Source of the DNA: Arthrobacter bussei
GTDB lineage: Bacteria > Actinomycetota > Actinomycetes > Actinomycetales > Micrococcaceae
Assembly (NCBI RefSeq): GCF_009377195.2
Contig: NZ_VJXX01000003.1
Span: 62,001 to 126,000 of the forward strand
DNA: 64,000 bases
Direction of reading: 5' to 3'
Below the pieces are notes generated by a model. The model searched no databases and was not told where the DNA came from. It worked only from the letters and a program-made list of their open reading frames with translations. The position numbers and the translations under genes were made by a program. Positions within the stretch are counted from its first letter, which is position 1. Each line of letters starts with the position of its first letter. Positions 1 through 7,513 of this stretch are shown one piece after another.

Positions 1-2
1 CC

Positions 3-1154
3 ACGGGCCTCGGCCACATGCTGAAGGGCGAGCGGTCCGAGCAGGTCTCCACGGGTGTGGACGTGCACTCGATCCGCCAGCCCGTCGGCGTCGTCGCCTG
101 CATCACGCCCTTCAACTTCCCCGCGATGGTCCCGCTGTGGATGATCGGCAGCGCGATCGCGTGCGGCAACACGGTGCTGCTGAAGCCGAGCGAGAAGGAT
201 CCGTCCTCGTCCGTGTTCATCGCCGAGCTGTTCACCGAGGCGGGACTGCCCGACGGCGTGCTGAACGTGGTGCACGGTGATCGCGAGGCCGTGGAGACCA
301 TCCTCGACCACCCGGGCGTGAAGGCGGTGAGCTTCGTCGGCTCCACCCCGATCGCGAGGACCATCTACACGCGGGCTGCCGCCAAGGGGAAGCGCGTGCA
401 GGCGCTGGGCGGTGCGAAGAACCACATGGTGGTCCTGCCCGACGCGGACCTGGACATGGCTGCCGACGCCGCGATCTCCGCCGCCTACGGCTCCGCGGGG
501 GAGCGCTGCATGGCGATCAGCGTCATGGTCGCGGTGGGCGAGATCGCGGACGATCTCGTCGAGGCGGTCCGCTCGCGCATGGCGGGCCTGAGGATCGGAC
601 CCGGCACGGACCCGTCGTCGGAGATGGGGCCGCTCATCACGGCCGAGCACCGCGACCGGGTCGCGTCCTATGTGACCGGCGCATCCTCCGAGGGCGCCAC
701 GGTGGTCGTCGACGGGACGCAGCAGGAGTTCGGCTCGGACGGCTTCTTCATCGGCGTCTCCCTCGTGGACCACGTGAAGCCGGGCATGAAGGTGTACGAC
801 GACGAGATCTTCGGGCCCGTGCTCTCCGTGGTCCGGGTGGCGACGTACGCCGACGCCGTCCGGCTCGTGAACGAGAACCAGTACGGCAACGGCGTCGCGA
901 TCTTCACGCGCGACGGCGGTGCGGCGCGGCAGTTCGAGGTCGAGGCCGAGGCCGGCATGGTGGGCGTCAACGTGCCCATCCCGGTGCCGGTGGGCACCTA
1001 CTCCTTCGGCGGCTGGAAGGACTCCCTGTTCGGGGACACGCACATGTACGGCCCGGACAGCATCCGCTTCTACACGCGGGGGAAGGTCGTCACCACGCGC
1101 TGGCCGGACCCGTCGACGTCGGCGATCGACCTCGGCTTCCCGCAGGTCGACTGA
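3..1154 (+). CDS. mmsA: Methylmalonate-semialdehyde dehydrogenase (CoA-acylating), 5'-truncated by window
   Basis: The protein matches the aldehyde dehydrogenase superfamily branch that converts methylmalonate semialdehyde to propionyl-CoA in valine and inositol breakdown. Visible family motifs are QVSTGVDVHSIRQP, ITPFNFPAMVPLWM, the NAD-domain LKPSEKDPSS, and GERCMA with the catalytic cysteine (codon 507-509). The C-terminus (FGGWKDSLFGD) is intact. Reading is open to the window edge and family members have about 100 more residues, so the start lies outside; the ATG at 18 is internal. The convergent 3-hydroxyisobutyrate-dehydrogenase-like gene fits the same pathway. The inositol paralogue IolA is the main alternative. 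Confidence 0.9.
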   Translation, partial: TGLGHMLKGERSEQVSTGVDVHSIRQPVGVVACITPFNFPAMVPLWMIGSAIACGNTVLLKPSEKDPSSSVFIAELFTEAGLPDGVLNVVHGDREAVETILDHPGVKAVSFVGSTPIARTIYTRAAAKGKRVQALGGAKNHMVVLPDADLDMAADAAISAAYGSAGERCMAISVMVAVGEIADDLVEAVRSRMAGLRIGPGTDPSSEMGPLITAEHRDRVASYVTGASSEGATVVVDGTQQEFGSDGFFIGVSLVDHVKPGMKVYDDEIFGPVLSVVRVATYADAVRLVNENQYGNGVAIFTRDGGAARQFEVEAEAGMVGVNVPIPVPVGTYSFGGWKDSLFGDTHMYGPDSIRFYTRGKVVTTRWPDPSTSAIDLGFPQVD

Positions 1155-1216
1155 GGCCTCGGCGGACGGGGCGCAGGTTCTCGCGGACGTGCGTCCCGCC
1201 CTTCGAGGAACCCCGC

Positions 1217-1242
1217 GCGGGTAGCGAGCCATCGCTGCCCGC
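1217..1242. terminator. Hairpin between convergent genes
   Basis: An 11-bp stem (GCGGGTAGCGA / TCGCTGCCCGC, one G-T wobble) with a 4-base loop lies between the stop codons of mmsA and the convergent dehydrogenase. No T-run follows, as is common for actinobacterial terminators. It could serve both strands. Confidence 0.5.
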
Positions 1243-1274
1243 AAAGGGCGACGCAGGCCCGGACGGGCGGACGG

Positions 1275-2117
1275 CTACAGTTCGGGCTTCGCGATCACCG
1301 CGATGTCGTCGTCGCCCGCGCCGGCGCGCTGTGCCTCGGTGAGCGACTGGAGGACGGCCGTGACCGCGGGCAGGGGATCGGGCGTGGAGCGCAGCATGAG
1401 GCGCGCGTCCTTCGCGAGGAGATCCGCGGAGAACTGGGTGTCGCCGAAGGTCCCGTCGGTGATGACGGGGCCCTTCATCCCGGCGATCACGCCGAGGCCG
1501 GTGCCCTTCAGCAGGTCCAGGACGGCTGCGGCGTCGAGCCCGTTGGCCTTGCCGAGGCGCAGGGCCTCGACCAGGCCCTGCAGCGTGATCCCGAGGGCGA
1601 GGTTGGCGAGCAGCTTCCCGGTCGCGGCGTCCGCCGGCGTCGCCACGCGCCGCAGGCGCTCGGCGTCGGCCCAGAGGGCTGCGAGGGGCTCGACGACGTC
1701 GATGTCCTCCGCGGCGCCCCCGAGGAGGACGCCCAGCTGTCCGGCCCGGGCCGGTGCGAGGCTCCCGATCACGGGTCCGTGGACGTAGCGGACGCCGGCG
1801 GCGGTCGCGTAGTCGGCAAACTCACGGGCATCCTCGGGGGAGACGGTGGTGACGTCGAACCAGACGGCCTCGGCCGGGACCTCCAGGCCCGAGAGCACCA
1901 CCTCGCGGACGGTGTCCGGACCGAAGAGGACCGTCATGACGACGTCGGCGTCCTGCACCGCGGCCTCGGGGGAGTCGGCGTGCGCGGCGCCGGCATCACG
2001 GAGGCGCTCCGCGGCGGCGGGCGTCCGGTTCCAGACCGCGAGGTCGTGGCCCGCCTGGAGCAGGTGCACTCCGAGCTCGTGTCCCATGCGGCCGATGCCG
2101 AGCAGTGCGATCTTCAT
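1275..2117 (-). CDS. NAD(P)-dependent 3-hydroxyisobutyrate dehydrogenase family oxidoreductase
   Basis: This 280-residue beta-hydroxyacid dehydrogenase has an N-terminal Rossmann motif (LGIGRMG), the substrate motif GPVIGSLAPARAGQLG, and a catalytic-lysine segment (TGKLLANL). The ATG at 2117 follows a GGAGG-like Shine-Dalgarno; reading continues upstream but only as antisense of the next gene. It is probably cotranscribed with the SDR gene 62 bp upstream. Family members reduce or oxidise 3-hydroxyisobutyrate, tartronate semialdehyde or related acids. The convergent mmsA makes 3-hydroxyisobutyrate (valine pathway) attractive, but the substrate is not determined by sequence. Confidence 0.85.
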   Translation of the reverse strand: MKIALLGIGRMGHELGVHLLQAGHDLAVWNRTPAAAERLRDAGAAHADSPEAAVQDADVVMTVLFGPDTVREVVLSGLEVPAEAVWFDVTTVSPEDAREFADYATAAGVRYVHGPVIGSLAPARAGQLGVLLGGAAEDIDVVEPLAALWADAERLRRVATPADAATGKLLANLALGITLQGLVEALRLGKANGLDAAAVLDLLKGTGLGVIAGMKGPVITDGTFGDTQFSADLLAKDARLMLRSTPDPLPAVTAVLQSLTEAQRAGAGDDDIAVIAKPEL

Positions 2118-2179
2118 GAAGTCCTCCGGGTAGGGGTTCGTCGGCGTGGTCCGGGCCGCCGGTGCGGCGTACCGGCCGG

Positions 2180-2845
2180 TCAGTCGGCGCTGACCTGGTG
2201 GCGGAACGTGGAGCGCTGGGTGTGGAGATCCCAGAGGATCCCGGCGAGGACCGCAGGGTCCTTCTCCGGATCGCCCTCGATGATACGGCCGCCGATGATG
2301 AGCTGCGACACCTGGATGCCCTCCTCGCCGAGCACCTCGTTCAGCAACTGGGCGTAGGCGGCCTGGCCGGCGAACGCGACCGAGGTGCCGGTCACCGCGC
2401 GGCCCGGCTTCACGGCGGACCCGCCGTTGACGAAGAGGATGGTCCCGTGGTTCTCGCCGAGGAAGCGCATGCCGGGCACCACCTGGTGGACGGCGGCCAC
2501 GGGTCCGTAGATGGAGAACTCGATGGGCCCCTTGAGGTCGGCCGGCGTGGTCTCGAGGACCGGCCGCATGAAGTCCTTCTGCGGCAGCGGGCTGTACTGC
2601 AGGACCTCGATGGGACCGAGCGTCTCCGTGGCTGCCTCCAGCGCTGCGGCGATGGACGCGGGATCGCGCACGTCGGCCGCGAATCCCCGGGCGTGGATGC
2701 CCTCCTTGCCGAGGTCCTCGGCGAGGGCGTCGAGCTTGCCCTGACTGCGGGAGATGAGGGCCACGGCCATCCCCTCGGCTCCGAAACGCCGTGCCACGGC
2801 GGCTCCGAGGCCGCGTCCTGCTCCGATGATCGCAATAGTTGTCAT
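2180..2845 (-). CDS. Atypical short-chain dehydrogenase (SDR) family protein
   Basis: A 221-residue Rossmann protein begins MTTIAIIGAGRGLGAAVA, the SDR cofactor motif. It continues with an NGGSA segment where the catalytic serine is expected. The usual YxxxK is not there: the aligned stretch reads SVAFAGQAAYAQ, so the tyrosine is replaced by Phe and the lysine is absent. It is therefore a degenerate SDR or an enzyme with altered chemistry. It lies upstream of, and probably cotranscribed with, the hydroxyisobutyrate-dehydrogenase-like gene. The function is unknown. Confidence 0.75.
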   Translation of the reverse strand: MTTIAIIGAGRGLGAAVARRFGAEGMAVALISRSQGKLDALAEDLGKEGIHARGFAADVRDPASIAAALEAATETLGPIEVLQYSPLPQKDFMRPVLETTPADLKGPIEFSIYGPVAAVHQVVPGMRFLGENHGTILFVNGGSAVKPGRAVTGTSVAFAGQAAYAQLLNEVLGEEGIQVSQLIIGGRIIEGDPEKDPAVLAGILWDLHTQRSTFRHQVSAD

Positions 2846-2924
2846 ATGGGTGCAATTGATCAGGAGGCTGGATAATTCCGCGTGGGCAGGACTGTCATGC
2901 CTTCCCGGTCCCTCTCCCGAAGCG

Positions 2925-3563
2925 TCAGGGCACCATCACGCCGAAGGGTGTCGCCGCCGTCCCGGGGAGGACATGGACCGACAGCACCTGCACCAGCGCG
3001 ATGATGCCGAGGACCAGGCCCGCCGTACCCAGTGCGCGTACCCCGCCGTGGAGCGCCGCCGCCGGACTGCCGAGGCCGATCGTGCTGACGACGACGCTCG
3101 CGAGCGCGACCGCGAGACTGCCGGGCACCAGCGGCGTGATCACCAGTGCGACGACGCCGAGGCAGAAGCCGATGATCATGAGGACGGTCCCGCGCGTGGC
3201 GTCCGCGACGTACTCGCCGGCGGGTGAGGCGGCGAGGCGACCGGTCCAACCGGTCCCGTCCCAATATCGCTCGATACCCGCGTCGTGCGTGCCCGCATAC
3301 CAGCCGGGTTCCGGAGCAGCGTCACCGGAGGCGTCGTCGACCGGGCCCTGGAACACGTCCTGCCACAACCGGGCGCGAACGCTCTCGGCAGCGGGTCCGG
3401 CAGGGAAGTGCAACTCGTCGAGCGCTGCGGCGATGCGGTCGGCCCTTCTCCCCGACGGGTCGTCGGCGGACGCGCGGGCCAGGCGGAGAGCGTCGGGCCG
3501 GCTGAAACCGGCATCCTCGAGCTGCTGCTGGAGGTGGATGCGGCGGTCGGCGCTGATGTCCAT
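2925..3563 (-). CDS. DUF2510 membrane protein
   Basis: About 212 residues. The N-terminal third is charged and helical. The middle carries the DUF2510 signature (PGWYAGTHDAGIERYWDGTGWT, given here in two parts: PGWYAG and RYWDGTGWT). The C-terminal third has about three hydrophobic segments (for example GFCLGVVALVITPLVPGSL). I chose ATG 3563 over GTG 3569 because a TAGCCT -10 box ends 6 nt before it, indicating a leaderless mRNA. DUF2510 is common in small actinobacterial membrane proteins of unknown role. Confidence 0.75.
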   Translation of the reverse strand: MDISADRRIHLQQQLEDAGFSRPDALRLARASADDPSGRRADRIAAALDELHFPAGPAAESVRARLWQDVFQGPVDDASGDAAPEPGWYAGTHDAGIERYWDGTGWTGRLAASPAGEYVADATRGTVLMIIGFCLGVVALVITPLVPGSLAVALASVVVSTIGLGSPAAALHGGVRALGTAGLVLGIIALVQVLSVHVLPGTAATPFGVMVP

Positions 3564-3569
3564 CCCCAC

Positions 3570-3575
3570 AGGCTA
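3570..3575 (-). promoter_or_regulatory. -10 box of leaderless DUF2510 gene
   Basis: TAGCCT on the minus strand is followed by 6 nt and then ATG. This spacing puts the transcription start at or next to the start codon. No clear -35 element is visible. Confidence 0.45.
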
Positions 3576-3614
3576 GGGCGGGAGTCGCCGGCCGTACAGA
3601 GCGGGGGAGCGCGA

Positions 3615-4754
3615 TCAGTGCAGGGTGCCGAGGATGGTGCGCTGGATGACGACGGCGGCCGCGCCCCGCGCCCACTGGGCGAAGTCTGACGGCTGGCGGC
3701 TCAGCCGGATCGGGACTGCCTCCGGATCGCGGTGGTAGGCGATCGAGGCCTGCACGGCCGGGGCTGCGACCTCGGCGAGGTCCATGCCCTCGCCGGAGAG
3801 CACCACGAGGTCCACCATGGTCAGGTTGGCCACGGCCGAGATCAGCAGTCCCAGGGCCGTGCCCGCGGCCTGCACCACGCGGTCCGCCACGGGGTGTCCG
3901 GCCGCCGCCAGCGCGAGGATCTCGTTGTAGCTCCTCCGTTCTCCGGTGGACGCGGCGAACTGCGAGCAGATCGCGCGGATGGTCAGGACAGCGGAGGAGC
4001 AGCCGAGGTGTCCCTCGCTGCAGCGCGGCCCGGAGGGATCCAGCGGGTAGTGCCCCGCCAGGCCGAGGCCGGCGTCGGGAGGGGCGATCACGGTGTCGTT
4101 GATGACCAGTCCGTACCCCACCCCCGCTCCCACCGTCAGGACGGCGAAGTGCTTCTCCCCACGGCCCGCGCCGAACCACTGCTCCGCGATGGTCAGGGCG
4201 ACGACGTCGTTCTCGACGACGACCGGCAGGCCGGTCCGCTGGTGCAGGAGATCGGCGAGGGGGACGTCCCGCCAGTCGAGGAACGGAGCCCGGAGGACCT
4301 CTCCGCCCGCGCCCACCTTGCCGCCGATGCTCACGCCGATCCCGCTGAATCCGCTGAGCGGGCCGAGATCGGCGATGGCCTCCACGATGGTGTCGAGGAC
4401 GTCGCCCACCCCGTGGTCGGGCAGCCTGCGCTCGGCGGAGGCGACGACGTCGGCCTTGAGATTCGTGGCGACCACCGCCGCGGAGTCGCCGGTCAGTTTG
4501 ACGCCGATGAAGCGGTGCGCGTCCGGGCTGATCTCGAGGGGCCGGACGGGCCGTCCGATGGCCGCCACGGTGGCTTCCTCCGATTCGCGCAGCACGCCCG
4601 CGTCCAGCAGCGGCTTGCTGAGCCGGGTGAGGCTCGCGACGGAGAGACCCAGGCGGGCCGCGAGGTCCGCCCGGGAGATGGGCCCGCGGATGAGCACCTC
4701 ACGCGCGAGCGCCCGGGCCGGGCTCTGGAGAGACAGCGACATGAGCGCCTGCAT
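3615..4754 (-). CDS. ROK-family transcriptional repressor
   Basis: This 379-residue protein has an N-terminal winged HTH (residues about 10-65, RADLAARLGLSVASLTRLSKPLL) followed by a ROK domain with IGVSIGGKVG, a VVENDV segment and the ATP-fold motif VLTVGAGVGYGLV. The cysteine cluster SGPRCSEGHLGCSS matches the ROK zinc motif CxxGxxGCxE except for the final Glu. It is divergent from an alpha-glucosidase gene, and a 27-bp perfect palindrome lies between them, so it probably represses that gene until a sugar or sugar phosphate binds. A second ATG (4742) is possible. Confidence 0.88.
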   Translation of the reverse strand: MQALMSLSLQSPARALAREVLIRGPISRADLAARLGLSVASLTRLSKPLLDAGVLRESEEATVAAIGRPVRPLEISPDAHRFIGVKLTGDSAAVVATNLKADVVASAERRLPDHGVGDVLDTIVEAIADLGPLSGFSGIGVSIGGKVGAGGEVLRAPFLDWRDVPLADLLHQRTGLPVVVENDVVALTIAEQWFGAGRGEKHFAVLTVGAGVGYGLVINDTVIAPPDAGLGLAGHYPLDPSGPRCSEGHLGCSSAVLTIRAICSQFAASTGERRSYNEILALAAAGHPVADRVVQAAGTALGLLISAVANLTMVDLVVLSGEGMDLAEVAAPAVQASIAYHRDPEAVPIRLSRQPSDFAQWARGAAAVVIQRTILGTLH

Positions 4755-4784
4755 GGCATCACTTCCTTCAGGCTCGGTTCCTCG

Positions 4785-4814
4785 TTGACAGTATCTTTAT
4801 TTCTACCGTAGAAA
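4785..4814 (+). promoter_or_regulatory. Promoter of alpha-glucosidase gene
   Basis: TTGACA (4785-4790) is a perfect -35 box, followed after 18 nt by TAGAAA (4809-4814). The palindromic operator covers the spacer and the -10 box, so repressor binding would block RNA polymerase. Confidence 0.65.
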
Positions 4815-4820
4815 TAAAGA
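4794..4820. promoter_or_regulatory. 27-bp palindromic operator, probably for ROK repressor
   Basis: Perfect 12-bp arms TCTTTATTTCTA and TAGAAATAAAGA flank a 3-nt centre. The AT-rich block stands out sharply from its GC-rich surroundings. It sits between the divergent ROK and alpha-glucosidase genes and can control both. Confidence 0.8.
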
Positions 4821-4879
4821 GGGGAAGGCGATTGCCTTTCCTCCGAAGAGCCGTTCCACCACCGAGAGGCCAGACCCAC

Positions 4880-6595
4880 GTGACTTCGACCGTCAATCCC
4901 GATCTCGACTCGGCCGTCGACGCGACGGCGGAGTTCGCCCCCGCTGCCCTCGACGAGCGCATACAGGACCCGAACTGGTGGCGCCAGGCCGCCGTCTACC
5001 AGATCTACCCGCGCAGCTTCGCTGATTCCAATGGCGACGGCATCGGTGACCTCAAGGGCATCACCTCGCGCATCCCCTACCTGAGGTCCCTCGGCATCGA
5101 CGCCGTCTGGCTCAGCCCGTTCTACCCGTCCGCCCTCGCGGACGGCGGCTACGACGTCGACGACTACCGCGACGTCGATCCGAAGCTCGGCACGCTCGAC
5201 GACTTCGACGAGATGATCGCCGCCCTGCACGAGGCCGGGATCAAGCTCATCGCGGACATCGTCCCCAACCACACCTCCAACCGGCACGTCTGGTTCCAGG
5301 AGGCCCTCGCCTCGCCGAAGGGCTCGGCCGCGCGCAACCGCTACATCTTCCGCGACGGCAAGGGACCGGACGGCGCCGAGCCGCCGTCGGACTGGGACTC
5401 CGTGTTCGGTGGCCCCGCCTGGGAGCGCACCGAGGACGGGCAGTGGTACATGCACATCTTCGCCCGCGAGCAGCCGGACCTGAACTGGGACAACCGGGAG
5501 GTCCGGGACGATTTCCTCACCACTCTCCGCTTCTGGTCCGACCGCGGCGTGGACGGCTTCCGCGTCGACGTGGCGCACGCCCTCACCAAGGACATGACCG
5601 AGCCGCTGCCCATGAAGGCCGCCCTCGGCTCCGAGAGCGAGAACAACAACGGGCAGCACCCGTTCTGGGACCGCGACGAGGTCCACGAGGTCTTCGCCGA
5701 GTGGCGGGCGGTGTTCAACGAGTACACCCCGCCGCGCACCGCGGTGGCCGAGGCCTGGGTCCATGCCGAGCGCCGCGCCCGCTACGCCAGCCCCGAGGGA
5801 CTGGGCCAGGCCTTCAACTTCGACCTGCTGCAGGCCGACTGGAATCCGGTACAGTTCCGCGAGATCATCACCAGGAACCTCACCGAGGCGACCTCCTCCG
5901 GGGCGTCGTCCACCTGGGTCTTCTCCAACCACGACGTCGTCCGGCACGCCACCCGTTACGGCCTCCCGGCTGCCGGCCCGGACAGCACCCCGGCGGAGAC
6001 CAGCAGGAACTGGCTGCTGAGCGGCGGCACCGAAGCCGCGCTCGACCGCGGGCTGGGCGAGCGCCGGGCGCGGGCGGTCTCGCAGCTCATGCTGGCCCTG
6101 CCCGGCTCGGCCTACGTCTACCAGGGCGAGGAGCTCGGGTTGCACGAGGTCGCGGACATCGCCGACGAGGACCGCCAGGACCCCACCTTCTTCCGCAACA
6201 CCGGTGTCGACGTGGGCCGCGACGGCTGCCGCGTCCCGCTGCCCTGGACGAAGGACGGTGCGTCCTTCGGCTTCGGCTTCGACGGGGCGCACCTGCCGCA
6301 GCCCGCCTGGTTCGGGGAGTACGCGGTCGAGGTGCAGGAGGGTGACCCCGGATCGCACCTCAGCTTCTACCGCCGCGCGCTCGACCTGCGGCGCGAGCTG
6401 CAGGGCGACGAGGACTTCACCTGGGAGGACGAGTCCGCCGCCGATGTCCTCCACTTCACGCGACCCAGTGGCTGGCACAGCATCACCAACTTCGGATCGG
6501 CGCCGGTGGACCTGCCCGCGGGACGTGTGCTGCTCAGCAGCTCGCCCCTCGAGGACGGGAAGCTCCCGGCGGACACGACGGCCTGGCTGGTCTGA
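4880..6595 (+). CDS. GH13 alpha-glucosidase (oligo-1,6-glucosidase/maltase type)
   Basis: About 571 residues, cytoplasmic (no signal peptide). All four GH13 conserved regions are visible: DIVPNHTS, GFRVDVAHAL (nucleophile Asp), VAEAWV (acid/base Glu) and FSNHDVVRHATRYG. The start WWRQAAVYQIYPRSFADSNG is typical of alpha-glucosidases acting on maltose, isomaltose or trehalose-type oligosaccharides. GTG 4880 is preferred, with GAGAGG 10 nt upstream. An upstream TTG at 4832 has a strong GAGGGG but would leave almost no leader after the predicted promoter. Likely repressed by the divergent ROK protein. Exact linkage specificity is uncertain. Confidence 0.92.
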   Translation: MTSTVNPDLDSAVDATAEFAPAALDERIQDPNWWRQAAVYQIYPRSFADSNGDGIGDLKGITSRIPYLRSLGIDAVWLSPFYPSALADGGYDVDDYRDVDPKLGTLDDFDEMIAALHEAGIKLIADIVPNHTSNRHVWFQEALASPKGSAARNRYIFRDGKGPDGAEPPSDWDSVFGGPAWERTEDGQWYMHIFAREQPDLNWDNREVRDDFLTTLRFWSDRGVDGFRVDVAHALTKDMTEPLPMKAALGSESENNNGQHPFWDRDEVHEVFAEWRAVFNEYTPPRTAVAEAWVHAERRARYASPEGLGQAFNFDLLQADWNPVQFREIITRNLTEATSSGASSTWVFSNHDVVRHATRYGLPAAGPDSTPAETSRNWLLSGGTEAALDRGLGERRARAVSQLMLALPGSAYVYQGEELGLHEVADIADEDRQDPTFFRNTGVDVGRDGCRVPLPWTKDGASFGFGFDGAHLPQPAWFGEYAVEVQEGDPGSHLSFYRRALDLRRELQGDEDFTWEDESAADVLHFTRPSGWHSITNFGSAPVDLPAGRVLLSSSPLEDGKLPADTTAWLV

Positions 6596-6600
6596 CGACC

Positions 6601-6656
6601 GGGCACTCGACGGCGGGTCACCCCGGCTCCGGGGCGGCCCCCCGTCGTAGGTGCCC
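6601..6656 (+). terminator. Nested hairpin after alpha-glucosidase gene
   Basis: GGGCAC (6601-6606) pairs with GTGCCC (6651-6656), enclosing a CGACGG/CCGTCG stem and a CCCCGG/CCGGGG core just after the stop codon. It resembles a GC-only actinobacterial terminator. Confidence 0.4.
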
Positions 6657-6750
6657 TGCCCGCAGGCAGACGCGCGGCTGCCGGATCCGCTGGGTCGGGC
6701 CTGACGCGCCCCAGCCGGGCGCCGGACCGCGGAACCGCTGCAGAGGCCTG

Positions 6751-7500
6751 ATGCGCCTGCCGGGCGTACACCCTCGGAGGGTGGGATGCTCGCCTGCGGG
6801 CACGGTTGCACAGCGTGCGGCGTCCTCGGAATACTGGGATGCCAGGCACGACGGCGGACCGACGCGGGAGGGCAGCGGCATCAGCAGGTCGAACGAGCAC
6901 GAGGAGCGCCTGCGCAGGGCCGCCCAGTACCGGGCCGCGCACGAGGGCGGCGACGCCGCCGACGCCATGGCCGAACTCGAGCGCCAGCACGACGACGGTG
7001 GCCCCGCGGAGGGCGGGATGGCGCCCCTGCGCGAGGGCGAGGACGAGGTCAGACGTGCCCGGCTGATCGTGGACCGCGCGATCGCCCGCGGAGAGTTCGA
7101 CAACCTGGCGCTCGCCGGCAAGCCCATCCCCGGGCTGGGGGAGGCCCACGACCCGGACTGGTGGGTCAAGGGCCTCATCCAGCGCGAGAACATCACGGGG
7201 CTGGGTCCGCGGGCCATCCTGCTCCGCACCGAGGACGCCGAACTCGACGACCGCCTGGACCGCCAGTACACCGAGAAACAGGTGCGGGACATCCTCGAGG
7301 ACTTCAACGACCGCGTCGTGGACGCGAGACGCCAGCTGCTCGGGGGTCCCCCCGTGATCACCCGACTCCGCGACGTCGACGCCGAGGTGGAGCGCTGGCG
7401 GTCGCGCCGGGACGCAGCCCGCCGAGCAGCCGAGGCAGCCGCTCCGCCGCAGCCCCCGAAGACGTCCTTCTGGCGGAGGGTGTGGCGCGGCTCGGCCTAG
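6751..7500 (+). CDS. DUF1992 (DnaJ homologue subfamily C member 28-like) protein
   Basis: The core from about residue 85 carries the DUF1992 hallmarks EDEVRRARLIVDRAIARGEF, LALAGKPIPGLG and DPDWWVKGLIQREN, followed by the family motif GPRAILLRTE and basic helical segments. There is no J domain. The 5' end is uncertain: ATG 6751 is the first start in the open frame, but homologous sequence seems to begin near NEHEERLRRAAQYRA (about 6892). The gene converges on the OpgC fusion gene with only 13 bp between. The molecular role of the family in bacteria is unknown. Confidence 0.72.
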   Translation: MRLPGVHPRRVGCSPAGTVAQRAASSEYWDARHDGGPTREGSGISRSNEHEERLRRAAQYRAAHEGGDAADAMAELERQHDDGGPAEGGMAPLREGEDEVRRARLIVDRAIARGEFDNLALAGKPIPGLGEAHDPDWWVKGLIQRENITGLGPRAILLRTEDAELDDRLDRQYTEKQVRDILEDFNDRVVDARRQLLGGPPVITRLRDVDAEVERWRSRRDAARRAAEAAAPPQPPKTSFWRRVWRGSA

Positions 7501-7513
7501 GCCGGAGCCGGCG

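Noticed and set aside
1275-2855. 526-residue open frame on the minus strand
   Set aside because: The N-terminal half is a frame shadow of the SDR gene; a good Shine-Dalgarno and family-like start are at 2117.
4832-4879. TTG 4832 as alpha-glucosidase start
   Set aside because: It has a strong GAGGGG, but the predicted promoter would place the transcription start only about 10 nt upstream. GTG 4880 fits better, though this is not settled.
4493-6811. 772-residue antisense open frame across the alpha-glucosidase gene
   Set aside because: GC-rich third-position pattern gives long antisense frames; the encoded sequence has no family feature.
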